Positions 9,851 through 19,123 of a DNA stretch of 64,000 nt are shown here, in pieces. The notes under the pieces were generated by a model. The model made no database searches, was not told the DNA's origin, and saw only the letters and a list, made by a program, of their open reading frames with translations. The DNA is from Arcicella rosea. Its GTDB lineage: Bacteria; Bacteroidota; Bacteroidia; Cytophagales; Spirosomataceae. Within the stretch, counting starts at the first letter, position 1. Every line of letters begins with the position of its first letter. Made by a program: the position numbers and the translations under genes. Location: contig NZ_JACHKT010000021.1 of the NCBI RefSeq assembly GCF_014204325.1, forward strand, positions 1 through 64,000, given 5' to 3'.

Positions 9851-10684
9851 CTAATCGTCATAAAATTGACATCCAAGATAATAAGGAGAGTTTTTGAATT
9901 CATCTTCGATAACAGAAGGTGATATTCCACAAAAAGCTTTAAAGTCTCGAATCAAGTGCATTTGGTCAAAATAGCCACATTGGTAGGCAATTGTTGTCCA
10001 TTTTGTATCAGGAAATTTTTCTTTAATCGTCCAAGCCTTTGCGAAGCGTGTCATTCGGGCAAAAAATTTGGGTTGAAGTCCCAAGCGTTGTAAAAATAAA
10101 CGTTCTAACTGGCGAGTACTCACACAAGCTTGCGAAGCTACTGTATCAATATTTACCAAGCCTCCACTTTTACTTATTAAAGGGAATACATCGTCCAGCG
10201 GAAGTTTGGGTTTTAGCACTTTCAACTTACTCAAAAGGAAGTTTTGGACAATTTCGAGCGACATTTCTAAGGAAGCCGTTTCTTGTAATTGTTCAATTAT
10301 GAACTTAATGTTTTTGTCTAAAAAATAAGTACTTTCTAAAGATTCATCCATAATCATTTCGTTCATAGGGATTCCCAATAAACGATATAATCCGCCCGGC
10401 TGAAAACCTACTTTAATCGTAAAGTTTCGATGAGGCATTTTCAATTTTATCCGATTTACTTGCGGCCCAACCAGAATACTTTGTGGAAGAATTACCTTTT
10501 TCCGGCTGGTCAAATACTCACTTTCTGGTACTTCAAAAGGATAAAAATAAAGGCATTGTTCAGCCAAAGGAGGAAACGAAATAGTAGGAGGTTTTTCATG
10601 TAGAGGAATGTCTAATTGAAAAACCATGATGTTATTGACAAACTCTCGCAGAGCTGGATGTGGCTGAAAAACTTTGTAAAACAT
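9851..10684 (-). CDS. AraC family transcriptional regulator
   Basis: 277 residues. The N-terminal half (MFYKVFQPHPALREFVNNIMVFQ...) resembles the DUF6597-type beta-rich domain that precedes AraC DNA-binding domains in many Bacteroidota regulators. The C-terminal part carries two helix-turn-helices: VDTVASQACVSTRQLERLFLQRLGLQPKFF and WTTIAYQCGYFDQMHLIRDFKAFCGISP. It stops 78 bp before the start of the NTF2-like secreted gene on the same strand, which is a plausible target. Effector unknown. Confidence 0.92.
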   Translation of the reverse strand: MFYKVFQPHPALREFVNNIMVFQLDIPLHEKPPTISFPPLAEQCLYFYPFEVPESEYLTSRKKVILPQSILVGPQVNRIKLKMPHRNFTIKVGFQPGGLYRLLGIPMNEMIMDESLESTYFLDKNIKFIIEQLQETASLEMSLEIVQNFLLSKLKVLKPKLPLDDVFPLISKSGGLVNIDTVASQACVSTRQLERLFLQRLGLQPKFFARMTRFAKAWTIKEKFPDTKWTTIAYQCGYFDQMHLIRDFKAFCGISPSVIEDEFKNSPYYLGCQFYDD

Positions 10685-10914
10685 ACTTTTATTTTGAAAG
10701 AATAATCAGATTCAATATGACATTACTACCCTAAAAGTATTTACTAAGTAGTGAATGACGCTTGTCAATAATTTAGTATAAGCATGAAATTTAATATTTT
10801 ATATATTGTTGATTATCATAAAGATAGATAATTTATTCAAAAAAAGATAAAAGTATTTTCCAACTATTTCAACAAGAGGAGGGTCATTGGTGAAACAAAC
10901 TTTTAAAAAATACC

Positions 10915-11622
10915 ATGAAAAAAATCATTTTAAGTGTATTCGTAGCCTCTATTCTATCTTCATGTGCCTTGGAAAGTACACCTTACATTCCTACGTTTTA
11001 TATCAATGAAAACTTCAATACTTCAGTAGAAGGATGGAAAGGAGACTTCGCTGATTATCCAGTTGGTGAGGAGAATTTTTATGAATTAAAGTTCAGCCAA
11101 GCCAAGTTACCAATGCCTTTGGATACGACTAAAAAAGCACTCAGAATTTCGGGTAATAACCACAGTGACGACTTGTTTATGTTCTTGAGCCGAAAGTATT
11201 CAGGGTTGAAAGCTAATCAAAAATACACGATTAGTTTTGAAGTAGAACTTGCTTCTAATGCTCCTTCAAATCTTATGGGAGTAGGTGGTTCACCAGGTGG
11301 AAGTGTTTATTTTGGTTTAGGTTTTACGGCCATTGAACCTAAAAAAGTGCTTGACAGTACTACAAAGCATTATACCATGAATATTAAAAAAATGCAACAA
11401 GCTACCAATGGTGAAGATATGAAAGTATTTGGCAATATCGCTAATGGTACTGATAAAAGCGAGTACAAATTAATCAGAAAAACAGGGGTAATTTCTGCTA
11501 AAACAGACGCAAATGGTAATATTTGGATGATTTTGGGAACTGATTCTGGTTTTGAAGCCACTACCACTTTGTACTACACTCGTTTGGTAGCTACCATTCA
11601 AGAAGTAAGCGGAAATATCTAA
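10915..11622 (+). CDS. Lipoprotein of unknown function
   Basis: 235 residues, start MKKIILSVFVASILSSCALES with lipobox LSSC, so probably an outer- or inner-membrane lipoprotein. The rest is beta-rich (FYINENFNTSVEGWKGDFADYPVG ... KYTISFEVELASNAPS ... TTTLYYTRLVATIQEVS) with the look of a jelly-roll carbohydrate-binding-like fold, but I recognise no family. Single gene, convergent with truC only 6 bp away, so the two 3' ends nearly touch and no terminator is visible between them. Confidence 0.8.
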   Translation: MKKIILSVFVASILSSCALESTPYIPTFYINENFNTSVEGWKGDFADYPVGEENFYELKFSQAKLPMPLDTTKKALRISGNNHSDDLFMFLSRKYSGLKANQKYTISFEVELASNAPSNLMGVGGSPGGSVYFGLGFTAIEPKKVLDSTTKHYTMNIKKMQQATNGEDMKVFGNIANGTDKSEYKLIRKTGVISAKTDANGNIWMILGTDSGFEATTTLYYTRLVATIQEVSGNI

Positions 11623-11628
11623 ATTTCC

Positions 11629-12339
11629 TTACAGTCCAGTGGTATTCATGCCAATTGCTGAAAGTACTCGGATAAATTCTTCGTTCATCGGAGCAACAAT
11701 TCGGGTACTTTCATTGGTAAAAGGATGTTCAAAAACCAATTCTCTGGCGTGCAAAAGCATCGTATGTAAATTGAATTTCTCTTCAAACATTTTGTTATGC
11801 TTACACTCTCCGTAAGTTTTATCGCCTATTAAATAATGCCTTAATTGGGCAAAATGCCTTCTAATTTGGTGCATTCTTCCCGTTTCTGGCGAAATTTCTG
11901 CCAATGAGTAACGAGAAGTTGGGTAGCGACTTACTTCAATCTGGAGTTCTACTTGTTGTAAACATTTAAAGTGCGTTATGGCATCCTGAAAACCTCCTTT
12001 TTCTCGCTCCAATGGTCGGTCGGTCATGCCCGATTCAGGCAAATAACCTCTTACTAAAGCCAAGTATTTTTTCTGAATGGTGTGAGCTTCAAATTGCCTT
12101 TTTACTTCTTTGTCGGCTTCGGAAGAAAGAGCGAAGAGTAAAACGCCCGAAGTTTTGCGGTCTAATCTATGGCATGGACTTACCCAACAGTTCAACTGGT
12201 CACGGAGTAATTGCAAGGCAAAAACACTTTCATCGGCAGCGATAGAAGACCGATGGACTAATAAATTATGCGGTTTGTTAATAGCAACAAAATGTTCGTC
12301 TTGAAAAAGTATAGGAAGTGGCGGAAATTCTTGGGACAT
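11629..12339 (-). CDS. truC: RluA-family pseudouridine synthase, TruC-like
   Basis: 236 residues without an S4 domain. Family signature HRLDRKTSGVLLFA holds the catalytic Asp; YLALVRGY, ETGRMHQIRRHFAQLRHYLIGDKTYG and LLHARELVFEHP are the usual RluA-class blocks. The ending and length fit TruC, which makes pseudouridine 65 in tRNA. A related rRNA enzyme cannot be excluded from sequence alone, so the symbol is tentative. Divergent from the aminotransferase gene over 160 bp. Confidence 0.88.
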   Translation of the reverse strand: MSQEFPPLPILFQDEHFVAINKPHNLLVHRSSIAADESVFALQLLRDQLNCWVSPCHRLDRKTSGVLLFALSSEADKEVKRQFEAHTIQKKYLALVRGYLPESGMTDRPLEREKGGFQDAITHFKCLQQVELQIEVSRYPTSRYSLAEISPETGRMHQIRRHFAQLRHYLIGDKTYGECKHNKMFEEKFNLHTMLLHARELVFEHPFTNESTRIVAPMNEEFIRVLSAIGMNTTGL

Positions 12340-12499
12340 TCAGAATAAGATTACAAAATACTTATGCAATTTACGATGCTTTTATTGAAAGCCATGCGAT
12401 TTTGTCTTCTTGCATAAATTCTGTAATTTCAAGAGAAGTATTTTATCATACTTCGTTGATTTTAAAATTAATAACTCCAAAAATCCTTCACTTCAAACA

Positions 12500-13771
12500 A
12501 TGCCAAACCTCTCCAAACGTCAGTTTTTAAAAACATTTACAGGTATTTCTGCGGTTTCAATGCTTGGTGTTGAAACCCTTTTAGCCAAATCTGCACAGAT
12601 TCCAGCTCAAAAATTGGCGGAAGATGAGGCTTTTTGGCAACAAATCAGAACAGCCTACAATTTCACACATAATTTTATTCATCTCGAAAATGGCTATTAT
12701 TCTTTGGCTTCCAATGAAGTATTAGAGGCTTATATTCAGCATATTCGGGATGTAAATAAGGTTTCTTCTTATTATATGCGTACTCGTCAGTTTGATGATA
12801 AATTGGTTTCCAGAAAACAATTGGCGGAATTATTGGGCTGTTCGCATGAAGAATTGATTATTACCAGAAATACGACCGAATCTTTGGATACAATTATCGC
12901 AGGATTTTCTTGGAAAGAAGGCGACGAAGCCATTATGGCAGAACAAGATTATGGAGCAATGTTGGATATGTTTAAGTTGCAGGCTCGCAGATATGGCATT
13001 GTCAATAAAATGGTTTCTGTACCAAACCATCCCAAATCAGATGAAGAAATTGTAGAGGTTTACGAAAAAGCCATTACACCCAAAACTCGTTTGTTGATGA
13101 TTTGTCACTTGATAAATATTACAGGACAAATTTTACCTGTAAAAAAAATCGTAGAAATGGCACATCGCCACGGCGTAGAAGTAATGGTGGATGGAGCTCA
13201 TGCTTTCGGACATTTAGATTTTAAAATTGAAGACCTTGGCGGTTGCGATTATTATGGAAGTAGTTTGCATAAATGGCTCGGAAATCCGCTTGGAGCTGGA
13301 ATTTTATATGTGAGGAAAGATAAAATTAAACAAATTTGGCAATTGTACGGCGATATGGGTTTTGCCGATGATGATATTCGCAAGTTAAATCATACAGGAA
13401 CAATTCCCGTAGCAACTGATTTGGCGATACAAGATGCTATTAAATTCCATCAAAAAATTGGTATTCAACGCAAAGAAGCACGCTTGAGATTCCTTCAAAA
13501 ATACTGGACAGATAAAGTACGAGACAACCCGAATATCATGCTGAATACGCCAAAAGAAGCTTTTCGTTGTTGTGGTATTGCCAATGTAGGCGTAAAAGGA
13601 AAAACGCCTTCGGAATTATCTAAATTACTTTTTGAAAAATACAAAATCTTCACGGTAGCAATTGCCAATCAAAAAGCCAATGTAATGGGCGTAAGAGTAA
13701 CGCCACATTTATATACAACAATAGCAGAATTAGACGCTTTTGTGAAGGCATTGAACGAAATTGCTGGTTAA
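12500..13771 (+). CDS. Class V aminotransferase (isopenicillin-N-epimerase-like), exported
   Basis: PLP enzyme of fold type I, 423 residues from the ATG at 12500 (the open frame runs 30 codons further upstream, but MPNLSKRQFLKTFTGISAVSMLG is a Tat-like signal). The Tat motif is KR, not RR. The PLP Lys is in GSSLHKWLGNPLG and the cofactor-ring Asp is in VDGAHAFGHLDF; TRNTTESLDTI is the phosphate-binding turn. Relatives include cysteine desulfurase-like and epimerase-like enzymes, often periplasmic in Bacteroidota. Substrate unknown. Single gene, followed by a strong terminator. Confidence 0.9.
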   Translation: MPNLSKRQFLKTFTGISAVSMLGVETLLAKSAQIPAQKLAEDEAFWQQIRTAYNFTHNFIHLENGYYSLASNEVLEAYIQHIRDVNKVSSYYMRTRQFDDKLVSRKQLAELLGCSHEELIITRNTTESLDTIIAGFSWKEGDEAIMAEQDYGAMLDMFKLQARRYGIVNKMVSVPNHPKSDEEIVEVYEKAITPKTRLLMICHLINITGQILPVKKIVEMAHRHGVEVMVDGAHAFGHLDFKIEDLGGCDYYGSSLHKWLGNPLGAGILYVRKDKIKQIWQLYGDMGFADDDIRKLNHTGTIPVATDLAIQDAIKFHQKIGIQRKEARLRFLQKYWTDKVRDNPNIMLNTPKEAFRCCGIANVGVKGKTPSELSKLLFEKYKIFTVAIANQKANVMGVRVTPHLYTTIAELDAFVKALNEIAG

Positions 13772-13783
13772 AATTTAATTATT

Positions 13784-13820
13784 AAAAAAGGGTTAGCAAG
13801 TGAATTGCTAACCCTTTTTT
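13784..13820 (+). terminator. Rho-independent terminator after the aminotransferase
   Basis: Perfect stem AAAAAAGGGTTAGCAA / TTGCTAACCCTTTTTT with loop GTGA, followed by T residues, 12 bp after the aminotransferase stop. Confidence 0.92.
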
Positions 13821-13905
13821 GATAATTATTAAATGATTTTGGACAAGATTAAATTTATGTTAAACTATTCCAAAATACATATTGAAGTGCTTAATTCTTA
13901 GCCGA

Positions 13906-14154
13906 TTAAGCTTCTACACGAACAAGATTCGCTTCCATTACTTCTGAGAGTTGTTTGATTGTCTGAATTTTATCAACTTCATTATCTGGCAAAACAATTC
14001 CGTAAGTGTTTTCTAAATGCACAATCAATTCAAGGAATTCCAAAGAGTTCATTCCCAAATCTGCATAAAAGCGTTTCTGAGGAGCAATTAATCTCGGATT
14101 AATATAGAAATGCCGTGATAAAAATTGAATTAGTTTACTCGTGCTGAATTTCAT
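13906..14154 (-). CDS. Acyl carrier protein-like protein
   Basis: 82 residues with the ACP four-helix pattern. The attachment site reads GMNSLEFLELIVHLENTYGI: the serine that takes 4'-phosphopantetheine is there, but the usual Asp before it is Asn (NSL instead of DSL). The N-terminal half is basic (RHFYINPRLIAPQKRFY), unlike the very acidic housekeeping AcpP. It is therefore more likely a dedicated carrier for a special lipid or polyketide. It follows the RND pump gene by 92 bp on the same strand and may belong to that transcript, but no acyltransferase or ketosynthase is next to it. Confidence 0.85.
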   Translation of the reverse strand: MKFSTSKLIQFLSRHFYINPRLIAPQKRFYADLGMNSLEFLELIVHLENTYGIVLPDNEVDKIQTIKQLSEVMEANLVRVEA

Positions 14155-14246
14155 GGATTTAAAATTTTAATTTAATAGATAAAATTCTCTCTGTTAGAAC
14201 GCTCGATGCTATTGAAAAAGTATTCCTTGAACCGTTGTGCAAATAA

Positions 14247-17200
14247 CTATGCCAGTTCAGTTCTTCTATGAATCGTTGGTGGTAACAATTTGTACATTAC
14301 TGGCGTAACCAAACGAGCCAATAAAGTAGAACTTGTAATACCGCCAATGAGTACTATTGCCAAAGGTGAATACAAATCAGAGTATTCGATAATTAGCGGA
14401 ATTAAACCTCCGATGGCTGTGAAAGAAGTTAATAAAATGGGTACAAAACGAATTTCACCTGCTTGGTGAATGGCTTCGTCTAATTCCATTCCGTCTTCTC
14501 TCAACTGATTGGTAAAATCTACAAGTAAAAGCGAGTTCTTGATTTCGATACCAATCAAGGCGATAAAACCAATCACGGCTGTAAATGATAAATTTTCACC
14601 AGCAATTAATAGCCCTACGATTGCACCAACGATTCCCAAAGGAATTACAGAAAGTACAATAAGCGTTGATTTGAAATTCCTAAATTCAAGAATAAGAATA
14701 GCAATCATGCCAAAGACAGTTATCAAGATAATTACCCCTATGCCTCCAAAAGATTTTTCTGCATTTTCTGCTTCGCCCGATACAGTATAGTAAAATCCTT
14801 TCGGGAATTTGAATTTATTCAGCTTCTGAATCAACTCTTGGTTTACTTTTGCCGTGTTATAACCTGACTTCAAGAAAGTAGAAATTGTTACGTAACGGTC
14901 TTTATTATAGTGTTTTATCTGGTTGGGCGAAGTTTCAAAACGTACTTCTATCAACTGTTTTAAAGGAATGGCTGTACCTAAGGCATTGTTTACGTACAAA
15001 TTTTCAAAAACTTCAAAACCTTGTTTTGCTCCAGTTCTCGGAATCGAAACATTGATATTATAATCATCAATTTGTCCTTCTTCACGATAAGTACCAACGT
15101 TCAAGCCAGCAATTCCCAGACGAACTGTGCGGTCGATGTCGGAAATATTTACGCCCATCAAACCTGCTTTTTCTTTGTTGATGTGTACTCTTAAATCTGT
15201 TGGCTGTACTTTTAGCGGATTGTCGGTATAAATTGAACCTTCTTGAGCTGCCAAAATCCTTTCAACTTGTCCAGCGATGATTCTTAAACTATCTAAATTA
15301 TTTCCAAAAATTCTGTAAGCAATTGGAGCTTCTAACGGCGGCCCTTGTTCAAAATCTTTTACTTCAATTTTGGCATTTGGATAATTCGTTAATTTTCCTC
15401 TCAATCGGTCGATAATGGCTTTTTTCTCTTTGGTTTCAACATCATGCAAAAGCACGAAAAGTTGACCAAAGGTCTCAGATTCTGCTCCACCAATTACGTT
15501 ATAATAAATTCTTGGATTTCCTCTACCGATATTGGAAGCAATGTTTTTGATTTCTGGTTCTTTTTTGAGTTCATTTTCTACAAAACGTACTACTTCGTCG
15601 GTCGCTTTTAGGTTTGTTCCAACTGGCGTTGAAACATTGACCAAAAACATTGGTTTTTCGGAAGTTGGGAAAAGTGAGAAGCCCAAAAAGAATTTGGCAA
15701 TCAACATTACACCAACAAAAATCCCCATTCCTCCTGCAAGTGTAGTTTTGGGATGTCGTAAACACCAGTCCATCAATTTTCCATAAGTGGCTGAAATTAA
15801 ACGTTTCATGCCTCTTAAAATGAAATTCCCTTCGGCGTTTTCGTGATTTTTCAAGATGACACTTGATAAAAACGGTACAATCGTCAAAGCCACAAACATT
15901 GATGCAAAAACCGTTACACTTACAGCCATTGGTAAACTTCTGATGAATTTTCCAGCAGCTTCTGGCAAATTGGCAACCGGTAAAAAGGCGAAAATCAACA
16001 AGACTGTACAACCTACAACCGCCAAACTAATTTGTTTGGTAGCATCAATAGCTGCTTGTTTTTTCGGAATACCCATCCGCATAAAGCGTTCAATATTTTC
16101 TACGACAACGATTGAATCATCCACTAAAATCCCCAGTGCGACAATCATCCCGACTATAGAAAGTTGGTTAATCGTAAAGCCCAAAACGTAAAGTAATGCC
16201 AAACCAATTGCTAACGAAAGTGGAATTGAAATCATTACGACCAAACTTGCTCTTGAACCCAAAGGCAAAAGTGTAATCAAAACCAAAAGAATGGCAATGC
16301 CGAAATCTTTGGCAAAACGCATCAAACGTTTATCTACCGATTCCGCTTGGTCGAATACTTTTACTAAATCGACAGACTTTGGTAAAGTCTTTTTAAAAGC
16401 TTCAATTTTTGGGTCGGTTGCAGCTCTTACTTTAATAATGTTTTGTCCGAATTTCTGACAAGCCGTTACAAAAACACTTCTATGTCCGTTCAAACGAGTT
16501 TTGTGCGTTTCGTCTTCGTAGGCATATTTTACTTCGGCAATGTCTTTTAAATAGACGATTTTTGTACCGTTTGTAAAGACGATTACATTTTTGATTTCTT
16601 CAATATCTTTAAAATTTCCAGAAGTTTTTACATTGAATTTTTTGTTTGAAAGATTCAAAGAACCGCCCGGAATATTCACGTTTTCAGATTGAATTGCTCC
16701 CAAAACTCTGTTTACAGGAATTTTATCCTGAGCCAATTTTGCTTGATTGAGTTCTACCGAAATTCTACGTTCGGGAAAACCCCAACTTTTAATGTTTTTT
16801 AGCGAACGGTTTTTCTCTAAAGTTTTCTCTAAATCATCAGCATATTTTTCTAATTTAGCGTAGGGGAGCGTTTCGGAAACTAAGGCAAATTGATAAATAT
16901 TTACACCATCGGGTTGATACCTTTCGATACGAACATCCAGCACGTCAGAAGGTAATTCTTTTCTGACGGCATTCATTTCACGCACAATTTCTTGGTACTT
17001 TTCTTCTGGGTCAGACTCAAAAGCGTACTCTACTTGAAAAATGGCAGCACCATCAAAAATACTGGTTCTAACACGTTCAATATTATCTAATTCGTTGATG
17101 TGTTTTTCTACCACATCCGCCACCAATTGTTCTACATCTTTGGGCGATGCACCGGGGTAAATCACCGTAACGCCAAATTGAGGAGAAGAAAACTCAGGGT

Positions 17201-17309
17201 CTTCTCCACGAGGCATATTCAATAAAGAATAAATCCCTATTGAAAGAATACCTAAAAACACGACCAGCGTGAATTGGTAATTTTTTACTGAGAATTCAGA
17301 GATTTTCAT
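14247..17309 (-). CDS. RND efflux pump, inner-membrane permease (HAE-1/AcrB type)
   Basis: 1020 residues, 12 membrane segments with two large periplasmic loops. Proton relay Asp pair in GILVDDSIVVVENIERF of the fourth segment marks a proton-driven RND permease of the hydrophobe/amphiphile class. The N-terminus (SVKNYQFTLVVFLGILSIG) is a transmembrane anchor. It is the last pump gene of an operon transcribed tolC, gpx, adaptor, pump. 152 bp separate it from the adaptor gene; that gap contains a degenerate inverted repeat. Substrate unknown; the tetR and thioesterase genes upstream hint at amphiphilic or acyl compounds. Confidence 0.95.
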   Translation of the reverse strand: MKISEFSVKNYQFTLVVFLGILSIGIYSLLNMPRGEDPEFSSPQFGVTVIYPGASPKDVEQLVADVVEKHINELDNIERVRTSIFDGAAIFQVEYAFESDPEEKYQEIVREMNAVRKELPSDVLDVRIERYQPDGVNIYQFALVSETLPYAKLEKYADDLEKTLEKNRSLKNIKSWGFPERRISVELNQAKLAQDKIPVNRVLGAIQSENVNIPGGSLNLSNKKFNVKTSGNFKDIEEIKNVIVFTNGTKIVYLKDIAEVKYAYEDETHKTRLNGHRSVFVTACQKFGQNIIKVRAATDPKIEAFKKTLPKSVDLVKVFDQAESVDKRLMRFAKDFGIAILLVLITLLPLGSRASLVVMISIPLSLAIGLALLYVLGFTINQLSIVGMIVALGILVDDSIVVVENIERFMRMGIPKKQAAIDATKQISLAVVGCTVLLIFAFLPVANLPEAAGKFIRSLPMAVSVTVFASMFVALTIVPFLSSVILKNHENAEGNFILRGMKRLISATYGKLMDWCLRHPKTTLAGGMGIFVGVMLIAKFFLGFSLFPTSEKPMFLVNVSTPVGTNLKATDEVVRFVENELKKEPEIKNIASNIGRGNPRIYYNVIGGAESETFGQLFVLLHDVETKEKKAIIDRLRGKLTNYPNAKIEVKDFEQGPPLEAPIAYRIFGNNLDSLRIIAGQVERILAAQEGSIYTDNPLKVQPTDLRVHINKEKAGLMGVNISDIDRTVRLGIAGLNVGTYREEGQIDDYNINVSIPRTGAKQGFEVFENLYVNNALGTAIPLKQLIEVRFETSPNQIKHYNKDRYVTISTFLKSGYNTAKVNQELIQKLNKFKFPKGFYYTVSGEAENAEKSFGGIGVIILITVFGMIAILILEFRNFKSTLIVLSVIPLGIVGAIVGLLIAGENLSFTAVIGFIALIGIEIKNSLLLVDFTNQLREDGMELDEAIHQAGEIRFVPILLTSFTAIGGLIPLIIEYSDLYSPLAIVLIGGITSSTLLARLVTPVMYKLLPPTIHRRTELA

Positions 17310-17321
17310 ATCAATATCTTT

Positions 17322-17460
17322 TGAATGCTGAGTTGTGAATTGTGAGTGAGGAGTTTTGGTAGTTGCGAATTCTGAGTGATGAGATTTATATAGTTAATTA
17401 ATAAATTTCCACCCAGACTCAAAATTCAAAATTCATCACTCACAATTCACAACTCAACAT
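17322..17460. repeat. Low-complexity inverted repeat between adaptor and pump genes
   Basis: Built from variants of the word TGAATGCTGAGTTGTGAATTGTG. The left part (17326-17350) and the right part (17435-17459) are nearly perfect reverse complements over about 22 bp, and a third degenerate copy lies in between near 17362-17382. It would form a long hairpin in the mRNA between the adaptor stop-distal region and the pump gene. The same words recur at 46768-46800. Confidence 0.8.
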
Positions 17461-17461
17461 T

Positions 17462-18511
17462 TTATTGTGTAATTTTTACCTTGCTTCCTTCTACCAAATA
17501 CGCCGAACCGTCTGTAATTACTTGTGTAATAAGGCTTGAAGTATTTTGAATAAATACTTTGTCGTTATCAATCGAAATGACTTTTATGGCTACTTTATGA
17601 GCTTTGCCATTTTCAACTACATACACAAAAGCGTCGTTTCCGTTGCCTTCAATCACGGCATCAATCGGTACAGAAGTATTTTGTTGGCTAATATTTAGCT
17701 TAATCAAAGTATTTCCGAAAAGTCCAGTAGCGAGTTTTTTGCCTTGCGTATTTAATTTTAATTCAGCTTGATACAAACCCGAACTTTGGTCAGCACCTTG
17801 TGAAAGATTGGAAACCGTAGCGGTAAAAGGCGTATCAGGAAAAGCGTCTATTTGAATAGTAGCTTTGTCGCCCAAATGCAGGCGAGTCCAGTCTTTATCC
17901 GCAACACCTACTTTCAAAACCCAGTCGTTTGAACCTGTTGCATTCATAAAAAATACGGGAGTTCCTGGCCCAGCCAATTCGCCTTCGTTCATTAGTTTTT
18001 TTACGATTACGCCGTTTGAAGTAGCGTAAATTTTAGAAAAACCTTGGTTGTAATTCGCAATTTCAAAGTTTTGTTTGGCTACGTTCAATGCCGTTGTGAG
18101 GTTTTGTACTTGTTCTAAAGTAGCGACAGAATCTTTGTAGAGATTAGTGACACGTCTTAAATCACGTTCAGCTTTTTGTACGCCTTCGGTAGCTTGCTGT
18201 ACTTGTGCATTGATTTCTGTCAGATTCAAAGAAGCCAATAATTGTCCTTTTGCAACATTCTGCCCTTCTTTTACATAAATTTTGGCAATGATACCACCCG
18301 TTTTGAAGGATAAACGTGCTTCTTGTAAAGAAGCCACCAAGCCTGAAGCTTTGATTTCTTCGTTGGAATTTGCCTGCACAACATTGGCTATTTTTACAGC
18401 AATTTGGTCTTCATCTGCCAGCGATTTCTTTTCTTCCGCTTTTTTTCCACAAGCCACCAGCAGGGAAAGCATGAACGAAAAGCCAATAGAATACGAGATA
18501 ATTTTTTTCAT
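17462..18511 (-). CDS. RND efflux periplasmic adaptor (membrane fusion protein)
   Basis: 349 residues. Lipoprotein signal MKKIISYSIGFSFMLSLLVACGKK with lipobox LVAC. Barrel-sandwich/lipoyl half near 60-90 (IYVKEGQNVAKGQLLASLN), alpha-hairpin coiled coil (about 90-150), second lipoyl half (IYATSNGVIVKKLMNEGELAGPG) and a beta-barrel domain (WTRLHLGDKATIQID). It links the permease at 14247-17309 to the TolC-type channel encoded upstream. Its start is 29 bp after the glutathione peroxidase stop, which supports one transcript. Confidence 0.94.
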   Translation of the reverse strand: MKKIISYSIGFSFMLSLLVACGKKAEEKKSLADEDQIAVKIANVVQANSNEEIKASGLVASLQEARLSFKTGGIIAKIYVKEGQNVAKGQLLASLNLTEINAQVQQATEGVQKAERDLRRVTNLYKDSVATLEQVQNLTTALNVAKQNFEIANYNQGFSKIYATSNGVIVKKLMNEGELAGPGTPVFFMNATGSNDWVLKVGVADKDWTRLHLGDKATIQIDAFPDTPFTATVSNLSQGADQSSGLYQAELKLNTQGKKLATGLFGNTLIKLNISQQNTSVPIDAVIEGNGNDAFVYVVENGKAHKVAIKVISIDNDKVFIQNTSSLITQVITDGSAYLVEGSKVKITQ

Positions 18512-18540
18512 TTCTTTAGCGTGTTTAAATATAATTTGAT

Positions 18541-19104
18541 TTAGAAGCCTAATGCTTTTTTGAAGGATGGATTTTCAGGCTTGATATTCGAGCCGAAAAA
18601 GTGTGTTAGCTCGCCTTTTTCGTTGATTAAGTATTTACAGAAATTCCAGCTTGGTTCAAGGTTGTTCCAGCCATTTTTTTGTTCTTCCGAAAGCCATTTA
18701 TACACAGGATTTTTGTCGCTGCCTGAAACACTTACTTTTTCGGTAATCGTGAATGAAACGCCATAATTCATTTGGCAAAATTCTTCAATTTGTGAAGCCG
18801 TTCCAGATTCTTGTGCCAAAAAGTTGTTGGCAGGTAAACCAATGACTACTACTTTATCACCAAATTTTTCGTGGAATTGTTGCCAATCTTCATACTGTGG
18901 TGTGTAGCCACATTTTGAAGCCGTGTTGATTAAGAGTACTTTTTTACCAGCAAAATCTGAAAAATTGATTTCTTTTTTGCCCGTTAAATTCTTGATTTTC
19001 AAATCATAAAATGATTTTTTGGGAGCTTTCGCCGAAGCTGGTTTTGAAACAATATTATCTTTTTCGGTAATACTTCTATAAAGATTTTTGATAGTCTTAA
19101 ACAT
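18541..19104 (-). CDS. Glutathione peroxidase family protein (Cys type)
   Basis: 187 residues. Reduces hydrogen peroxide or lipid hydroperoxides with thiols, in bacteria usually thioredoxin. Peroxidatic Cys65 in NTASKCGYTPQY is encoded by TGT, so it is not a selenoprotein. The partner block reads LPANNFLAQESG, with Asn where animal enzymes have Gln, as in many bacterial members; the Trp in PSWNFCKYLI is kept. An N-terminal extension of about 30 residues lacks a signal peptide. It lies between tolC (19 bp gap) and the adaptor (29 bp gap) of an RND operon, an uncommon place for this enzyme and a hint of co-regulation with efflux. Confidence 0.93.
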   Translation of the reverse strand: MFKTIKNLYRSITEKDNIVSKPASAKAPKKSFYDLKIKNLTGKKEINFSDFAGKKVLLINTASKCGYTPQYEDWQQFHEKFGDKVVVIGLPANNFLAQESGTASQIEEFCQMNYGVSFTITEKVSVSGSDKNPVYKWLSEEQKNGWNNLEPSWNFCKYLINEKGELTHFFGSNIKPENPSFKKALGF

Positions 19105-19123
19105 GATTACTTGTGTTTTAGGG

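Noticed and set aside
18541-19104. Selenoprotein glutathione peroxidase
   Set aside because: The active-site codon is TGT (Cys), not TGA, and no SECIS-like need arises.
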